Positions 42,591 to 53,493 of a stretch of 64,000 bases of DNA are shown in pieces. This DNA is from Brevundimonas mediterranea. Its GTDB lineage: Bacteria > Pseudomonadota > Alphaproteobacteria > Caulobacterales > Caulobacteraceae. Made by a program: the position numbers and the translations under genes. The stretch lies in the NCBI RefSeq assembly GCF_011064825.1, contig NZ_CP048751.1, forward strand, positions 1,922,001 to 1,986,000. Direction: 5' to 3'. Positions within the stretch are counted from its first letter, which is position 1. Each line of letters starts with the position of its first letter. The notes under the pieces were generated by a model, which had not been told where the DNA came from, did not search any database, and saw only the letters and a program-made list of their open reading frames with translations.

Positions 42591-43562
42591 ATGCGCACCC
42601 GGCTTATCAAGACCGACGGCCTTGTCCAACAGATGCTGGAGGCGGGGTTCGAAGACCTCAACGCGCCATTGGTCCTGCTGATCCACGGCTTTCCGGAACT
42701 GGGGATCAGCTGGCGGGCGCAGGTCGAGGCCCTGTCGGCGGCGGGATACCACGTCGTCGCCCCCGACATGCGCGGATACGGCGGCACGGACAAGCCCAAG
42801 GGCGTCGACGCCTGTTCGATCCTGCATCTGGTCGGGGACATGGTCGATCTGGTCCGGGCGCTGGGCAAACAGAGCGCCGTCGTCGTGGGCCACGACTGGG
42901 GGGCGCCGGTCGCCTGGCATTGCGCCCTGTTGCGGCCGGATCTGTTCACGGCGGTGGCCGGCCTGTCCGTGCCGTTCCAGCCCCGTCGCCCCCAGGGCCC
43001 GCCGACGACCGTCATGGCCATCCTGTCCGAACGGGCCGGGCTGGGCGATCTCTATATCAGCCGGTTCCAGGCGGCGGACGCCCATCTGGCGCTGGAGGCT
43101 GATCCGGCGACGACGCTGAGGAAACTGTTCTGGTCCTATGACGGCGCCACCCCCGCGTCGAAACGGGCGACCGGCTTCATGGCGCGCGGCGTCGGCCTGC
43201 TGGACAGCATCGACGACGGCGCCGACCTGCCGCCGTGGATGACCCCCGCCCATTTCACCGAATATGTCGAGGCCTTCACGGCCGGCGGCTTCGACGCCCC
43301 GCTGAACTGGTATCGAGCGATCGATCTGAACTGGTCGCTGACCGCCTTCGCGCAGGAGCAGCGGATTCTCCAGCCCGCCCTGTTCATCGTCGGCGAGGAC
43401 GATCCGGTCCGACACTATGCCGGCTCGGCCGAGACCGGGCTGAAGGACTGGGTTCCGAACCTGACGCGTTCGGTGGTCCTGCCCGGCGCTGGCCACTGGA
43501 TCCAGCAGGAGCGGCCGGATGAGGTGACTGGGCTGCTGCTGGGGTTTCTGGGGGAGCTCTGA
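42591..43562 (+). CDS. Epoxide hydrolase-type alpha/beta hydrolase
   Basis: A 323-aa protein. Motifs: the HGFPELGISW oxyanion loop (about residues 26-35), the nucleophile in VVGHDWGAPVAW (GHDWG, Asp nucleophile), a lid with LNWYRAIDLNW, and the catalytic His in GAGHWIQQERPDEV. These are the hallmarks of soluble epoxide hydrolases. ATG 42591 is preferred over 42558 because of the GAGGTTGAG ribosome-binding site. Confidence 0.88.
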   Translation: MRTRLIKTDGLVQQMLEAGFEDLNAPLVLLIHGFPELGISWRAQVEALSAAGYHVVAPDMRGYGGTDKPKGVDACSILHLVGDMVDLVRALGKQSAVVVGHDWGAPVAWHCALLRPDLFTAVAGLSVPFQPRRPQGPPTTVMAILSERAGLGDLYISRFQAADAHLALEADPATTLRKLFWSYDGATPASKRATGFMARGVGLLDSIDDGADLPPWMTPAHFTEYVEAFTAGGFDAPLNWYRAIDLNWSLTAFAQEQRILQPALFIVGEDDPVRHYAGSAETGLKDWVPNLTRSVVLPGAGHWIQQERPDEVTGLLLGFLGEL

Positions 43563-43565
43563 CTC

Positions 43566-43747
43566 GCTTCCTTCTCCCCTTGCGGGAGAAGGTGGCCCGA
43601 AGGGCCGGATGAGGGTTCCGCCGGTGGGCCAACTCGCACTACCTTGCCCCTCACCCTTTGGCTGCTTCGCGCCGCCCTTCGGGTCGCGCAAGACCGATCG
43701 CTACGCTCTCGGGCGCTCAAGCCCTCTCCCGGCGGGAGAGGGGACGG
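43566..43747. repeat. Intergenic palindromic repeat between the hydrolase and LLM genes
   Basis: The segment begins CTTCCTTCTCCCCTTGCGGG and ends CCCTCTCCCGGCGGGAGAGG, with other palindromic pieces (GGCCCGAAGGGCC). The opening nearly matches the repeat at 38753. It fills the space between the convergent genes without coding potential. Confidence 0.55.
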
Positions 43748-43749
43748 GT

Positions 43750-44757
<1,008 letters not shown>

Positions 44758-44858
44758 GACGCCTAGATCGGGGCTGACGGCCGAGGTTCAAGGGCAGGGA
44801 GCGGGGAACCGCAACCGGGTCGGGCGCTTTACCTCCGACGAACCCGGAGACATGAGCC

Positions 44859-45137
44859 ATGACGGACGTTGACGCCGAAAAGACCGAAGCCGAGTGCGAG
44901 GATGCGCGCGAGGCCGCCGACATGGGCGAAAAGCCGGACCTGGGGCACAAGGCCGACGCCCTGATCGAGGCGTTGGACGGCACAGATTCCGGCTCCGACA
45001 CCCGCGCCGGCTCGCTGCGCGGCGGGTCCGCCAGCGGATCGGACGATGATCCCGACTCGCTCGAGATCAACGAGGCCCTCGCCGAAGAAGGGCGGGCCTC
45101 GGCGGGGACACGGGGCCGCGCTGAAAACGACGATTGA
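44859..45137 (+). CDS. Small acidic low-complexity protein, unknown function
   Basis: A 92-aa protein with a high content of Asp/Glu/Ala and no hydrophobic core. It may be intrinsically disordered. It is separated from the divergent LLM gene by about 100 bp. No family is recognised, and a regulatory or structural role cannot be assigned. Confidence 0.5.
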   Translation: MTDVDAEKTEAECEDAREAADMGEKPDLGHKADALIEALDGTDSGSDTRAGSLRGGSASGSDDDPDSLEINEALAEEGRASAGTRGRAENDD

Positions 45138-45212
45138 CGCTGACGCCTTGCTGCCGCCGCATCCTTGCGCCACGGTGGCGCCTTGACCATGGGTCCAAGG
45201 GACGATTCCCCG

Positions 45213-45722
45213 ATGATACGCCGTCTGGCGGCCTCGGCCGCCTTAGTCTTGCTTTGCCTTGCAGGTTGCGACGACCGGTCCAGGACCGAAAAGGCGCCGG
45301 CCCAGGCCTCCCTCGCCGCCCCTGACCAAATGACCGCCCCGGCTTCGCCGTCGGAGGGAGAGGCTGCGCCTGCGCCCGAGGCGATGACGGCGGATATCCC
45401 CGCTGCACCCGGCGCGCCCGCTTATGCCGCCCTGTACCCCGGAGCCGCCCTGGACCAGCCGGCGACGACCGCCGCCGGGCCGGACGGCGAGGGCGGGCTG
45501 GTCACCTTCACCACCGCCGCCACGCCCGACGAAGTGGTGGCCTTTTATCGCACCCGCGCCGAGGAGGCGGGCCTGACCTCGGTCATGGGCATGAACCAGG
45601 GCGACGCCCGGGCCTATGGCGCGGCGGGCGGCCAGGCGGGCGCGACCAATCTTCAGGTGGTGGCGGCGCCGGGCGCCGGCGGCGAGACCTCGGTGCAGCT
45701 GAGCTGGAGCGCGGGTCTGTGA
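45213..45722 (+). CDS. Putative lipoprotein
   Basis: A 169-aa protein starting MIRRLAASAALVLLCLAGCD, with a lipobox (LAGC, Cys 19). The mature N-terminus is disordered and Pro/Ala-rich. The C-terminal domain (from about 75) contains LVTFTTAATPDEVVAFYRTRAEEAGL, the pattern of small alpha/beta domains in exported proteins. The next lipoprotein gene overlaps its stop by 4 bp (GTGA). Confidence 0.68.
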   Translation: MIRRLAASAALVLLCLAGCDDRSRTEKAPAQASLAAPDQMTAPASPSEGEAAPAPEAMTADIPAAPGAPAYAALYPGAALDQPATTAAGPDGEGGLVTFTTAATPDEVVAFYRTRAEEAGLTSVMGMNQGDARAYGAAGGQAGATNLQVVAAPGAGGETSVQLSWSAGL

Positions 45723-46543
45723 GACCGGTCGCCGCTCTGATCGCGGCGACGGTGATCCTGCCTTCGCTGCCCCTGGCGGCCTGCGCCCCGGCCGGGCGGC
45801 CTTCGCCCCGTCCGATCTTCAGCACGACCGACGAAGGCTATCTGTCGCCCGGCGTCGTCGCGCGGCTGGCCCAGGCCGTGCCCCCAGCGCCCGTGGCGGG
45901 ATCGGCCCAGGATGCGGCCGACCGGGCGGCGTCGGCGCGGTTCACGGCCTTGGAGGATTCGGACCGCTGGCTGATGGCGACCGCCCATGCCGAACTGCGC
46001 CCGCCGCTGGCGCTTCAGCATTTCGACTGCGCCCTGGGGGTGCGACTGGGGTCGGCCGAGACGCCGACGCTGGACCGGATGATGGCCAAGGTCTTTCATG
46101 ACGCCCAGGCGGCGGTCGTGCTGGCCCAGGCCCAGGCGCGAGGTCGTCGCGCCCGGCCGGTCGCCGAGGATCCCGCGCGCCGGGCCTGCCAGACCCTGAC
46201 GCCGGCGATGCGGCGCAGCCCGTCCGCGCCCTCCGCCGGCGCGGCGTTGGGAACCGCCTATGCCGAGGCGCTGGCCCTGATCGCGCCGGACCGGGCGGCG
46301 GCGGTGCGGCGCATCGGCCATGAGATCGGCGTGAGCCGCCAGATCTGCGCCATGGACTATCCCAGCGATGGGCTGGCGGGCGAGGCGCTGGGGCGGGCCG
46401 TCGTCGCCGAAATCGTCGCGACGCCGGACTTCCAGGCCGAGATGGCGGCGGCGCGCGACGAACTGGCGGCGGCGCGGGCGACCGGGCGGACCAATCCCGG
46501 CTGCGCGGCCGAGCGCGCGGCCCTGGCTGTTCCCCTGCCCTGA
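45719..46543 (+). CDS. Putative lipoprotein, possible acid-phosphatase-like (PAP2) protein
   Basis: A 274-aa protein with GTG start at 45719 and lipobox LAAC (Cys about 22). The mature part contains LLDRMMAKVFHDAQAAV-like and GTAYAEALALI...HEIGVSRQICAMDYPSD segments. The G-x-x-x-S-R-x2-C-x2-D-Y-P-S-D pattern and a His before it recall the class A acid phosphatase/PAP2 signature (GxSR...HxxSD). The match is partial, so the enzyme role is tentative. It is coupled to the preceding gene by a 4-bp overlap, and the next gene starts one base after its stop. Confidence 0.6.
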   Translation: MRPVAALIAATVILPSLPLAACAPAGRPSPRPIFSTTDEGYLSPGVVARLAQAVPPAPVAGSAQDAADRAASARFTALEDSDRWLMATAHAELRPPLALQHFDCALGVRLGSAETPTLDRMMAKVFHDAQAAVVLAQAQARGRRARPVAEDPARRACQTLTPAMRRSPSAPSAGAALGTAYAEALALIAPDRAAAVRRIGHEIGVSRQICAMDYPSDGLAGEALGRAVVAEIVATPDFQAEMAAARDELAAARATGRTNPGCAAERAALAVPLP

Positions 46544-46544
46544 G

Positions 46545-47501
46545 ATGTGGAGCGGCCTGATCCTGCTGGCGGCGGTTCAGGCGGGCGATCCCGCAGGCGC
46601 GCGGGCCTGCACCCTGGCCGAGGTGCGCGACCTGACCGCCCCGTCCGATCAAGCCTATCGCCTGACGTGCCGCGCCGACCTGGCGGGCGTCGCCGTGCGG
46701 CGGCCTGTTCTGGTGGAGGGGGCCGAGGCCTCGGGCGCGGGGATCGACTGCGGCGGCGGGGTGATCCGACCGGCGCGCGAGGCGACGTCACAGACGCCGA
46801 CGGTGGCGATCTGGTCGCGGCGTCAGGGCGACGGCTGGAGCCGTCCGGTCCAGACCTATGTGCGCAACTGCACCGTCGTCGGCAATGTGCGGATCTGGGG
46901 CATGGGGGCGGGCGGGTCGATGCGCGACCTGCTGGCCTCGTCACGGACGCCCGATCACACGACGGCGGCCCAGAGCGCGGCGCCCCTGGGCACGATTCTG
47001 GAGCGGGTGCGGTTCGAGGGCGTGGGGACTATCCCCCTGTATGTCGGGCCGGGGGTGACGCAGACCGTGGTGGCGCGCTCGCGCTTTTCGGGCCGGTCGG
47101 TCTCGACCGCCGTCTATCTGGACGCAGAGAGCGCCGGAACGGTGATCCAGGACAATGACTTCACCATTCGCACCGGGCGTGAACAGATCGCCGTGGACGG
47201 ATCGGGCGCCAATCGCATCATCGGCAACCGCTTCGCCCTGGGCGGCCGCGGCGGGGTCTTCCTGTACCGCAACTGCGGCGAGGACGGGGTGATCCGTCAC
47301 CAGACGCCGTCCTATAATCAGATCACGGATAATGTGTTTTCCGGCGTCGGCTGGCTGCGCCCCCGGACGGTGGTGGTGGGCGCGCGCGAGGGGAACCGGT
47401 CCTATTGCGGCGATGACGCCGGCTATCCGTTCGGGTCCAGCGCCGACGACGGCGACGGGGCGACCGGCAACCGGGTCGAACGGAACCGGACGCGTCCCTG
47501 A
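46545..47501 (+). CDS. Exported right-handed beta-helix repeat protein
   Basis: A 318-aa protein with a short hydrophobic N-terminus (MWSGLILLAAVQAG). The body carries pectate-lyase-like coils with repeated N-x-x-x-G-N turns (VRNCTVVGNVRIWG, VIQDNDF, GANRIIGNRFALGG, NQITDNVFSG). Several cysteines are present. Parallel beta-helix proteins are often polysaccharide-binding or -cleaving. No catalytic set is obvious. It belongs to the run of exported proteins starting at 45213. Confidence 0.72.
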   Translation: MWSGLILLAAVQAGDPAGARACTLAEVRDLTAPSDQAYRLTCRADLAGVAVRRPVLVEGAEASGAGIDCGGGVIRPAREATSQTPTVAIWSRRQGDGWSRPVQTYVRNCTVVGNVRIWGMGAGGSMRDLLASSRTPDHTTAAQSAAPLGTILERVRFEGVGTIPLYVGPGVTQTVVARSRFSGRSVSTAVYLDAESAGTVIQDNDFTIRTGREQIAVDGSGANRIIGNRFALGGRGGVFLYRNCGEDGVIRHQTPSYNQITDNVFSGVGWLRPRTVVVGAREGNRSYCGDDAGYPFGSSADDGDGATGNRVERNRTRP

Positions 47502-47544
47502 CCCCGCACTTGCGAAATGACGCCAGCTCGGCCCTATTGGCGCG

Positions 47545-49452
47545 ATGACGCCTCGGGGGATGCATCTAATGCGGCTGGTCTTGTTGTTGGCGGCCCTGGC
47601 GGCGGCGCTGGGGTTGGCCGTGATCACGACACAGACGCCTCGGCCCGCGCCGACAAGCGCCGCCGCGACCGGATTTTCGGCGGAGCGGGCCATGGCGGAC
47701 GTGCGAGTCATGGCCCGCTCCCCCCGTCCCATAGGTTCGACCGATCACGCCCTGGTCCAAGCCTATCTGCAGGGCCGAATGGCGCAGCTGGGCCTGGCGC
47801 CCACGCTCCAGGCCGGGGCGCTGTCGCCCGCCGCCGTGCGCCGGATCGAGGACCGGGGCGAGTCGGTCGAGGGCCTGTCGGTGGTCAATCTGGTCGGCGT
47901 CCTGCCGGGCCGGAACCCCAGCCTGCCCCTCGTGGTGCTGATGGCCCATTATGACAGCGTGCCCGGCTCGCCGGGCGCCGCCGACGACGCCAGCGGCGTG
48001 GCGGCGGTGCTGGAGGCGGTGCGGGCGATCAGGGCGCGCGGACCGGCCGACAGGGGGCTGGTCGTGCTGCTCACCGACGGGGAGGAGCTGAACCTGGACG
48101 GGGCGCGGGCCTTCTTCAGCGAACATCCGTTGCGGGGTCGGGTCGGGGCGGTGGTGAACCTGGAGGCGCGCGGCGGCGGCGGTCGGGCCATGATGTTCGA
48201 GACCGGCCCCGGCAACGCCCAGACCATCGACCTTTACGCTCAGGCGACGCGCCGGGCCGACGGGGGCGCGGCCAGCAACGCCCTGGCCATCTTCGTCTAT
48301 CGGCTGATGCCCAACGGCACCGACTTCACCCTGGCCGCCGACCGGGGCCTGGCCGGGATCAACCTGGCCTTCATCGGCCGGCCGGCCCAGTACCATTCGC
48401 CCAGCTCGACGCCGGACGCCCTGGACCAGGGCAGCCTGCAACATATCGGATCCCAGGCGCTGGAAATGACCGACGCCCTGGTGCGGGCGCCCGTCCTGCC
48501 GAAGGCCACGCAGAACGCCGTCTACGCCGATGTCTTCGGCCTGGGGGTGTTGCGGCACGGGCCGGGGACGGGGTGGAGGCTGCTGGGTCTGGCCTTTCTG
48601 TTGACCGGTTTCGCCGCCTGGGGCGCGCGTCACGCCACGGGCCTGACCTTGCGTCAGTTCGGCAAGGGGCTGAGCGGGGGCGTCTGGCTGCTGGCCGCCG
48701 GGATCGTCGTGGCCCAGGCGGTGCGGGTTCTGGCCGGGCCGGTCGGCGGCCGGATCGAATCGGCCGAGACCTATTATGTCCTGCTGCGCCGCCTGCCCTG
48801 GATGGAGGCGGGCGTAGGCTTGGCCGTGCTGGGGGTGATGTTCGCCCTGCTGGCGGGGCGGGCCCTGATCGGGCGGCGTCTGCTGGCGGGGGTGATCGCC
48901 GCGGCGGCGGTTCTGGCCACGGGCCTGGGCGGGTTCGATCCGGTGGTGCTGGGTGCGGCCCTGGTCGCCGTGGGTCTGAGCCTGTGGCCTGGCGGCGAGG
49001 ACGAGACGGTCTGGGGCGGCTGGCTGGGGGCCGTCGTCCTGGTGCTGATCCTGGGCGTCCTGGTTCAGGCCGTGGCGCCCGAGGCGGCTTTGCTGTTCGT
49101 CTGGACCGGGTTGGCGGCGGCCGGCGCAGCGGCCCTGGCGGCGGGGATCGGGGCGCGGCTGGAGCGATGGGCCGCCTTGGCGCCCGCGGCGGTCGCCACC
49201 GGGGTCGTCGGCGGCTGGCTGGCGGGGCTGGGCCATTTCGTCTTCCTGGGCGTGGGGATGGACCAGCCGGGCGCGCTGGGCCTGATCGCCGTGCTGATCG
49301 TCGCCCTGGCCCGGCCCTTGGCTCCGGGTGGGGGAAGCGCGCGCCACACCCTGGCCGGGCTGGCGGCGGCCATGCTGATCCTGGGCTGCGGCCTGTCCCT
49401 GGCGGCCCGCCATGCCGAGCCGGCGGTTGAGGCGCCGGTCGCCGTTCCCTGA
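47545..49452 (+). CDS. M28 family zinc peptidase with C-terminal membrane domain
   Basis: A 635-aa protein: N-terminal membrane anchor ([18 protein letters not shown], residues 11-28), a periplasmic M28 aminopeptidase domain (about 45-320) with zinc ligands H135 (MAHYDS), D148 (ADDASG) and E180/E181 (TDGEEL), then about eight hydrophobic segments (residues 350-625). The fusion of an M28 peptidase to a polytopic domain is seen in some bacterial Fxna-like peptidases. It may process peptides in the envelope. Other in-frame ATGs near the start are possible. Confidence 0.88.
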   Translation: MTPRGMHLMRLVLLLAALAAALGLAVITTQTPRPAPTSAAATGFSAERAMADVRVMARSPRPIGSTDHALVQAYLQGRMAQLGLAPTLQAGALSPAAVRRIEDRGESVEGLSVVNLVGVLPGRNPSLPLVVLMAHYDSVPGSPGAADDASGVAAVLEAVRAIRARGPADRGLVVLLTDGEELNLDGARAFFSEHPLRGRVGAVVNLEARGGGGRAMMFETGPGNAQTIDLYAQATRRADGGAASNALAIFVYRLMPNGTDFTLAADRGLAGINLAFIGRPAQYHSPSSTPDALDQGSLQHIGSQALEMTDALVRAPVLPKATQNAVYADVFGLGVLRHGPGTGWRLLGLAFLLTGFAAWGARHATGLTLRQFGKGLSGGVWLLAAGIVVAQAVRVLAGPVGGRIESAETYYVLLRRLPWMEAGVGLAVLGVMFALLAGRALIGRRLLAGVIAAAAVLATGLGGFDPVVLGAALVAVGLSLWPGGEDETVWGGWLGAVVLVLILGVLVQAVAPEAALLFVWTGLAAAGAAALAAGIGARLERWAALAPAAVATGVVGGWLAGLGHFVFLGVGMDQPGALGLIAVLIVALARPLAPGGGSARHTLAGLAAAMLILGCGLSLAARHAEPAVEAPVAVP

Positions 49453-49502
49453 TGCGTCAAAATCGGACGTAGGGTTCGGATGTTCTCATCGGTTCCAGAT
49501 GA

Positions 49503-49517
49503 GAACATCTTGTGAAC
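49503..49517 (+). promoter_or_regulatory. LexA SOS box upstream of recA
   Basis: GAAC-ATCTTGT-GAAC is an exact match to the alphaproteobacterial SOS box GAAC-N7-GAAC. It is 105 bp upstream of recA. A nearby GTTC-N6-GTTC is not correctly spaced and is probably chance. Confidence 0.85.
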
Positions 49518-49621
49518 TGGAACAAACCGTGCACATAGTCGGCCTCACAAAAACGGGGGCGGGTCCATGGCGGGTCTCTCCCAAGCTTCTGACGGGAATC
49601 ATGGCAAGGGAGACGAAGGCA

Positions 49622-50701
49622 ATGGCACAGGCGGCTTTGAAACTGGTGGGCAAGGAAGACGGCGACAAGCAACGGGCCCTGGAGGCGGCGATCGCGCAGA
49701 TCGATCGCGCCTTCGGCAAGGGTTCGGTGATGAAACTGGGCAAGGGCGGGGTCGCCGACGTGATCCCCTCGGTGTCCACCGGATCCCTGGGCCTGGATAT
49801 GGCCCTGGGCATCGGCGGCCTGCCGCGCGGGCGGGTGATCGAAGTGTTCGGCCCTGAATCCTCGGGCAAGACGACCCTGGCCCTGCACACCGTGGCCGAG
49901 GTTCAGAAGGCCGGCGGCACCGCCGCCTTCGTCGACGCCGAACACGCGCTGGACCCCGGCTACGCCCAGAAGCTGGGCGTGAACCTGGATGATCTGCTGG
50001 TGTCCCAGCCGGACACCGGCGAACAGGCGCTCGAGATCGTCGACACCCTGGTGCGCTCCGGCGCTGTGGACATCGTGGTCGTCGACTCCGTCGCCGCCCT
50101 GACCCCGCGCGCCGAGATCGAGGGCGAGATGGGCGACAGCCTGCCCGGCCTTCAGGCGCGTCTGATGAGCCAGGCGCTGCGCAAGCTGACCGCCTCGATC
50201 TCCAAGTCGAACTGCATCGTCCTGTTCATCAACCAGATCCGTCACAAGATCGGCGTCATGTACGGCTCGCCCGAGACGACGACAGGCGGCAATGCGCTGA
50301 AGTTCTACGCCTCGGTGCGTCTGGACATCCGCCGCACCGGCGCGATCAAGAACCGCGATGAGGTGGTCGGCAACACCACCCGGGTCAAGGTGGTCAAGAA
50401 CAAGGTCGCCCCGCCGTTCCGCGAGGTCATCTTCGACATCATGTACGGCGAGGGCATCTCCAAACTGGGTGAGATCATCGACCTGGGCGTCAAGGCCGGG
50501 GTGATCGAGAAGTCGGGCAGCTGGTTCAGCTATGACTCGACCCGGATCGGTCAGGGCCGCGAGAATGTGCGCGAATTCCTGAAACAGAACCCGGACATCG
50601 CCGCCTCGATCGAAAAGGCGGTGCGGGCCTCGACCAGCAAGATCGCCGACGAACTGCTGGGCACGCCCGAGCCGGACGAAGGCCAGGATCTCGAAGGCTG
50701 A
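49622..50701 (+). CDS. recA: Recombinase RecA
   Basis: A 359-aa recombinase. The start ATG 49622 ([16 protein letters not shown]) was chosen because the alphaproteobacterial start matches. An upstream ATG at 49601 would add seven residues. Walker A is GPESSGKT (77-84). Other RecA motifs are [16 protein letters not shown] and [20 protein letters not shown]. It mediates homologous recombination and SOS induction. An SOS box precedes it and a strong terminator follows. Confidence 0.98.
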   Translation: MAQAALKLVGKEDGDKQRALEAAIAQIDRAFGKGSVMKLGKGGVADVIPSVSTGSLGLDMALGIGGLPRGRVIEVFGPESSGKTTLALHTVAEVQKAGGTAAFVDAEHALDPGYAQKLGVNLDDLLVSQPDTGEQALEIVDTLVRSGAVDIVVVDSVAALTPRAEIEGEMGDSLPGLQARLMSQALRKLTASISKSNCIVLFINQIRHKIGVMYGSPETTTGGNALKFYASVRLDIRRTGAIKNRDEVVGNTTRVKVVKNKVAPPFREVIFDIMYGEGISKLGEIIDLGVKAGVIEKSGSWFSYDSTRIGQGRENVREFLKQNPDIAASIEKAVRASTSKIADELLGTPEPDEGQDLEG

Positions 50702-50774
50702 CGACCGTCTCGCCTTCCTAGACACTCCGTCGCCCCAAGCGACCCGCCACCGACCCCGCGAGGGACGGCGGAGC

Positions 50775-50809
50775 GACCCGTCCGACCTCGTGTCGGGCGG
50801 GTCTTTTTT
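50775..50809 (+). terminator. recA terminator
   Basis: The stem GACCCGTCCGAC / GTCGGGCGGGTC has one mismatch and is followed by a run of six T. It lies about 75 bp after the recA stop. Confidence 0.85.
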
Positions 50810-50859
50810 GGGATCACCATATCCGCCAGGCCCAGGCGGCCGAGCGTGGATTTATGCCG

Positions 50860-51147
50860 TCATTGGGCGAGATACCGGCCAAATAGTCCGACAAGGCTGC
50901 TGGCGACGATTAAGGCGCGCGCCAGCCAGACCGCAGCCTTGCTCCCGACCGGCACGTCTGGAGACGGCGCCCGACCCAGGATCCAGTAAATGACGAGACG
51001 ACCACGCTCGTAACTGGCCAGGGACGAGGGCGGTTGAAGTCTATTTCCATGTCGCCTTGCGTCAGCCTCCAGGCGTCCAGCCAGGGGAAACAAGGTCATG
51101 GTGGCCATCAGGGTGGCGATCGATAGGATGAATTGAACAGCAAACAT
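50860..51147 (-). CDS. Small membrane protein, unknown function
   Basis: A 95-aa protein with two hydrophobic segments (VQFILSIATLMATMTLFPLA and AVWLARALIVASSLVGLFG) joined by a polar stretch. No domain is recognised. It lies alone between the recA terminator and the convergently placed beta-oxidation operon end. Confidence 0.5.
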   Translation of the reverse strand: MFAVQFILSIATLMATMTLFPLAGRLEADARRHGNRLQPPSSLASYERGRLVIYWILGRAPSPDVPVGSKAAVWLARALIVASSLVGLFGRYLAQ

Positions 51148-51231
51148 GGTGGCCAGTGAACGTTTGGATTGACCGCATCATATCGCGTGAACATGACACG
51201 CGTATGGGTTGCTGCGTGGCTATCTAACCAA

Positions 51232-51257
51232 AACGGGCGACCCGAAGGCCGCCCGTT
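51232..51257 (-). terminator. Terminator of the beta-oxidation operon
   Basis: On the minus strand, AACGGGCG and CGCCCGTT pair around a 10-base loop and are followed by TTGG. The hairpin is 28 bp after the fadJ-like gene. Confidence 0.65.
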
Positions 51258-51284
51258 CCGTCGTTCTACGATGTCCGCAACCGA

Positions 51285-53483
51285 TCAGGCGGCGGCCTTC
51301 TCCGGGGCGAACTTGCCGTAGAAGGTCTCGTTCTTGGCCGCCATGTCGCGCAGCAGCTGCGGGACCTTGAACCGGTCGCCGTAGGTCGCGGCCAGACGGT
51401 CGGCGGTTTCCACGAACTGGGCCAGGCCGATGCCGTCGATCATGCTGATCGGGCCGCCGGTCCAGGGCGCGAAGCCCCAGCCCAGGATAGCGCCCAGATC
51501 GGCTTCACGCGGGTCGTCGATGACGCCCTCTTCCCAGCAGCGGGCGACCTCGACCGCCTGGCGATACAGCAGGCGGGTCTTCAGCTCGTCGATCTGGGCG
51601 AAGGCGGTCGCCTCCTCGGGCTTGTCGATGCCCTTGGTGGTCGGCGCCAGTTCGCCCAGTCCCTTCCAGATTGTCTTGGGCTTCTGATCATAATCATAGA
51701 AGCCCTTGCCGTTCTTGCGGCCGTACCGTCCGCCCTCGACCATCTTGGCGACGATGTCGGCGCCTTCCGACGGGACATATTTGTCGCCCAGGTCCAGCGC
51801 CGTCTGTTTGGCGATCTTGTAGGACAGGTCCAGGGCCACGTCGTCGTGCATTTCCAGCGGGCCGCGCGGCATGCCGGTCATCCGACCGACATTGTCGATC
51901 AGGGCCGGGCCGTAACCCTCTTCCAGCATCGCCATGCCTTCCATCAGGAAGGTGGAGAAGCAGCGCGAGGTGTAGAAGCCGCGGCTGTCGTTGACGACGA
52001 TCGGGGTCTTCTTGATCTTCAGCACATAGTCCAGTGCCTTGGCGATGGCGGCCTGACCCGTCTTCTCGCCCAGGATGATCTCGACCAGCATCATCTTGTC
52101 TACGGGCGAGAAGAAGTGGATGCCGATGAAGTCCTCGGGACGGACCGAGGCCTCGGCCAGGCCGGTGATCGGCAGGGTCGAGGTGTTGGAGCCGAACACG
52201 GCGCCCTCGGCCAGTTGGGCCTCGGCGCGCTTGGTCACATCGGCCTTGATCTCGCGGCTTTCGAACACGGCCTCGACCACCAGGTCCGAACCCTTGATGT
52301 GGTCATAGTCGGTCGTCGCCGTGACCAGGGCCAGGGTGGCGTCATATTTGTCTTGGGTCATCTGACCGCGCGACAGACGCTTCTTCAGCAGCTCCTCGAC
52401 ATGGGCCTTGCCCTTGTCGGCGGCTTCCTGGGTCTGGTCGATCAGGACGGTCTCGATCCCGGCCATGACCTGCACATAGGCGATGCCCGCGCCCATCATG
52501 CCGGCGCCGAGGACCGAGACCTTCTTCGGATCGGACTTGGGCACGTCGGCCGGACGCACGGCGCCCTTGTCCAGTTCCTGCTTGGACAGGAACAGGCTGC
52601 GGATCATGGCCTGGGCCTGAGGCGTCATCAGGGTCTTGATGAAATAGCGGGTCTCGATCCGCAGAGCCGCATCCATCGGAACCTGGGTCCCCTCGTAGAC
52701 GGCCTTCATCAGGTTCACCACGGCCGGATAGTTGCCGTAGGACTGTTTGCGCAGCATGGCGTTGCCGACCATGAAGTTCTGGATGCCGGCCGGGTGATAG
52801 GGGCCGCCGCCGGGCAGTTTGAACGACTTGTCGTCCCACGGCTGGATGGCCTTGCCGCCGTTCTTGATCCAGGTCTTGGCGGCCTCGACCGACTGGCCCT
52901 TCTCGACCACCTCATGGACGATGCCGGCGCCCTTGGCGTCATTGGGGCGGAAGGACTTGCCTTCGCTCATGGCCATCATGGCGTTCTGAACGCCGACCAG
53001 GCGGGTCAGGCGCTGGGTGCCGCCGCCGCCGGGGAAGAGGCCGACCTTGATCTCGGGCAGGCCCAGCTGGATCTTGTTGTCGTTCTCGACCACGCGATAA
53101 TGGCAGGCCAGGGTGAACTCCAGCCCGCCGCCCAGGGCCAGGCCGTTGATCGCCGCCGCCACCGGCTTGCCGCAGGTCTCCAGCGCGCGGAAGGCGCCGT
53201 TCAGCTTCCAGCCGGCGTCGAACGCCTTCTGCAGGTCGCCGCCGCCCGACAGCACGCCGCCGGCCATGTCGCCCAGGTCCGCGCCGGCGCAGAAGCCCGA
53301 GGCCTTGCCCGAGGTGATGACGGCGCCCTTGATGGCCTCGTCGGTCTTGATGCGTTCGACCAGCTCGGGGATTTCCTTCATCACCGAGGAGGTCAGGGTG
53401 TTCATCGAACGGCCCGGCACGTCGAAGGCGATGACGGCGATGCCGTCGGCGTCGATGTCGATCTTGAAGTTTTCCATAGTCAT
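51285..53483 (-). CDS. FadJ/FadB-like trifunctional beta-oxidation enzyme (enoyl-CoA hydratase/3-hydroxyacyl-CoA dehydrogenase)
   Basis: A 732-aa protein. The N-terminal crotonase domain has [15 protein letters not shown] (about 59-73) and the glycine-rich [13 protein letters not shown]. The HADH domain has the Rossmann loop [14 protein letters not shown] (about 330) and the [15 protein letters not shown] catalytic His-Glu region. It performs hydration and NAD-dependent oxidation of fatty acyl-CoA. It forms an operon with the thiolase upstream (10-bp gap). FadB versus FadJ cannot be separated from sequence alone. Confidence 0.93.
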   Translation of the reverse strand: MTMENFKIDIDADGIAVIAFDVPGRSMNTLTSSVMKEIPELVERIKTDEAIKGAVITSGKASGFCAGADLGDMAGGVLSGGGDLQKAFDAGWKLNGAFRALETCGKPVAAAINGLALGGGLEFTLACHYRVVENDNKIQLGLPEIKVGLFPGGGGTQRLTRLVGVQNAMMAMSEGKSFRPNDAKGAGIVHEVVEKGQSVEAAKTWIKNGGKAIQPWDDKSFKLPGGGPYHPAGIQNFMVGNAMLRKQSYGNYPAVVNLMKAVYEGTQVPMDAALRIETRYFIKTLMTPQAQAMIRSLFLSKQELDKGAVRPADVPKSDPKKVSVLGAGMMGAGIAYVQVMAGIETVLIDQTQEAADKGKAHVEELLKKRLSRGQMTQDKYDATLALVTATTDYDHIKGSDLVVEAVFESREIKADVTKRAEAQLAEGAVFGSNTSTLPITGLAEASVRPEDFIGIHFFSPVDKMMLVEIILGEKTGQAAIAKALDYVLKIKKTPIVVNDSRGFYTSRCFSTFLMEGMAMLEEGYGPALIDNVGRMTGMPRGPLEMHDDVALDLSYKIAKQTALDLGDKYVPSEGADIVAKMVEGGRYGRKNGKGFYDYDQKPKTIWKGLGELAPTTKGIDKPEEATAFAQIDELKTRLLYRQAVEVARCWEEGVIDDPREADLGAILGWGFAPWTGGPISMIDGIGLAQFVETADRLAATYGDRFKVPQLLRDMAAKNETFYGKFAPEKAAA

Positions 53484-53493
53484 TCGCTCCGGA

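Noticed and set aside
47566..49413. A 615-codon open frame opposite the M28 peptidase
   Set aside because: Antisense of a gene with clear M28 motifs and membrane spans. The composition is unnatural.
49482..49495. Second SOS box GTTC-N6-GTTC upstream of recA
   Set aside because: The spacing is 6 instead of 7 and the exact box lies at 49503-49517.
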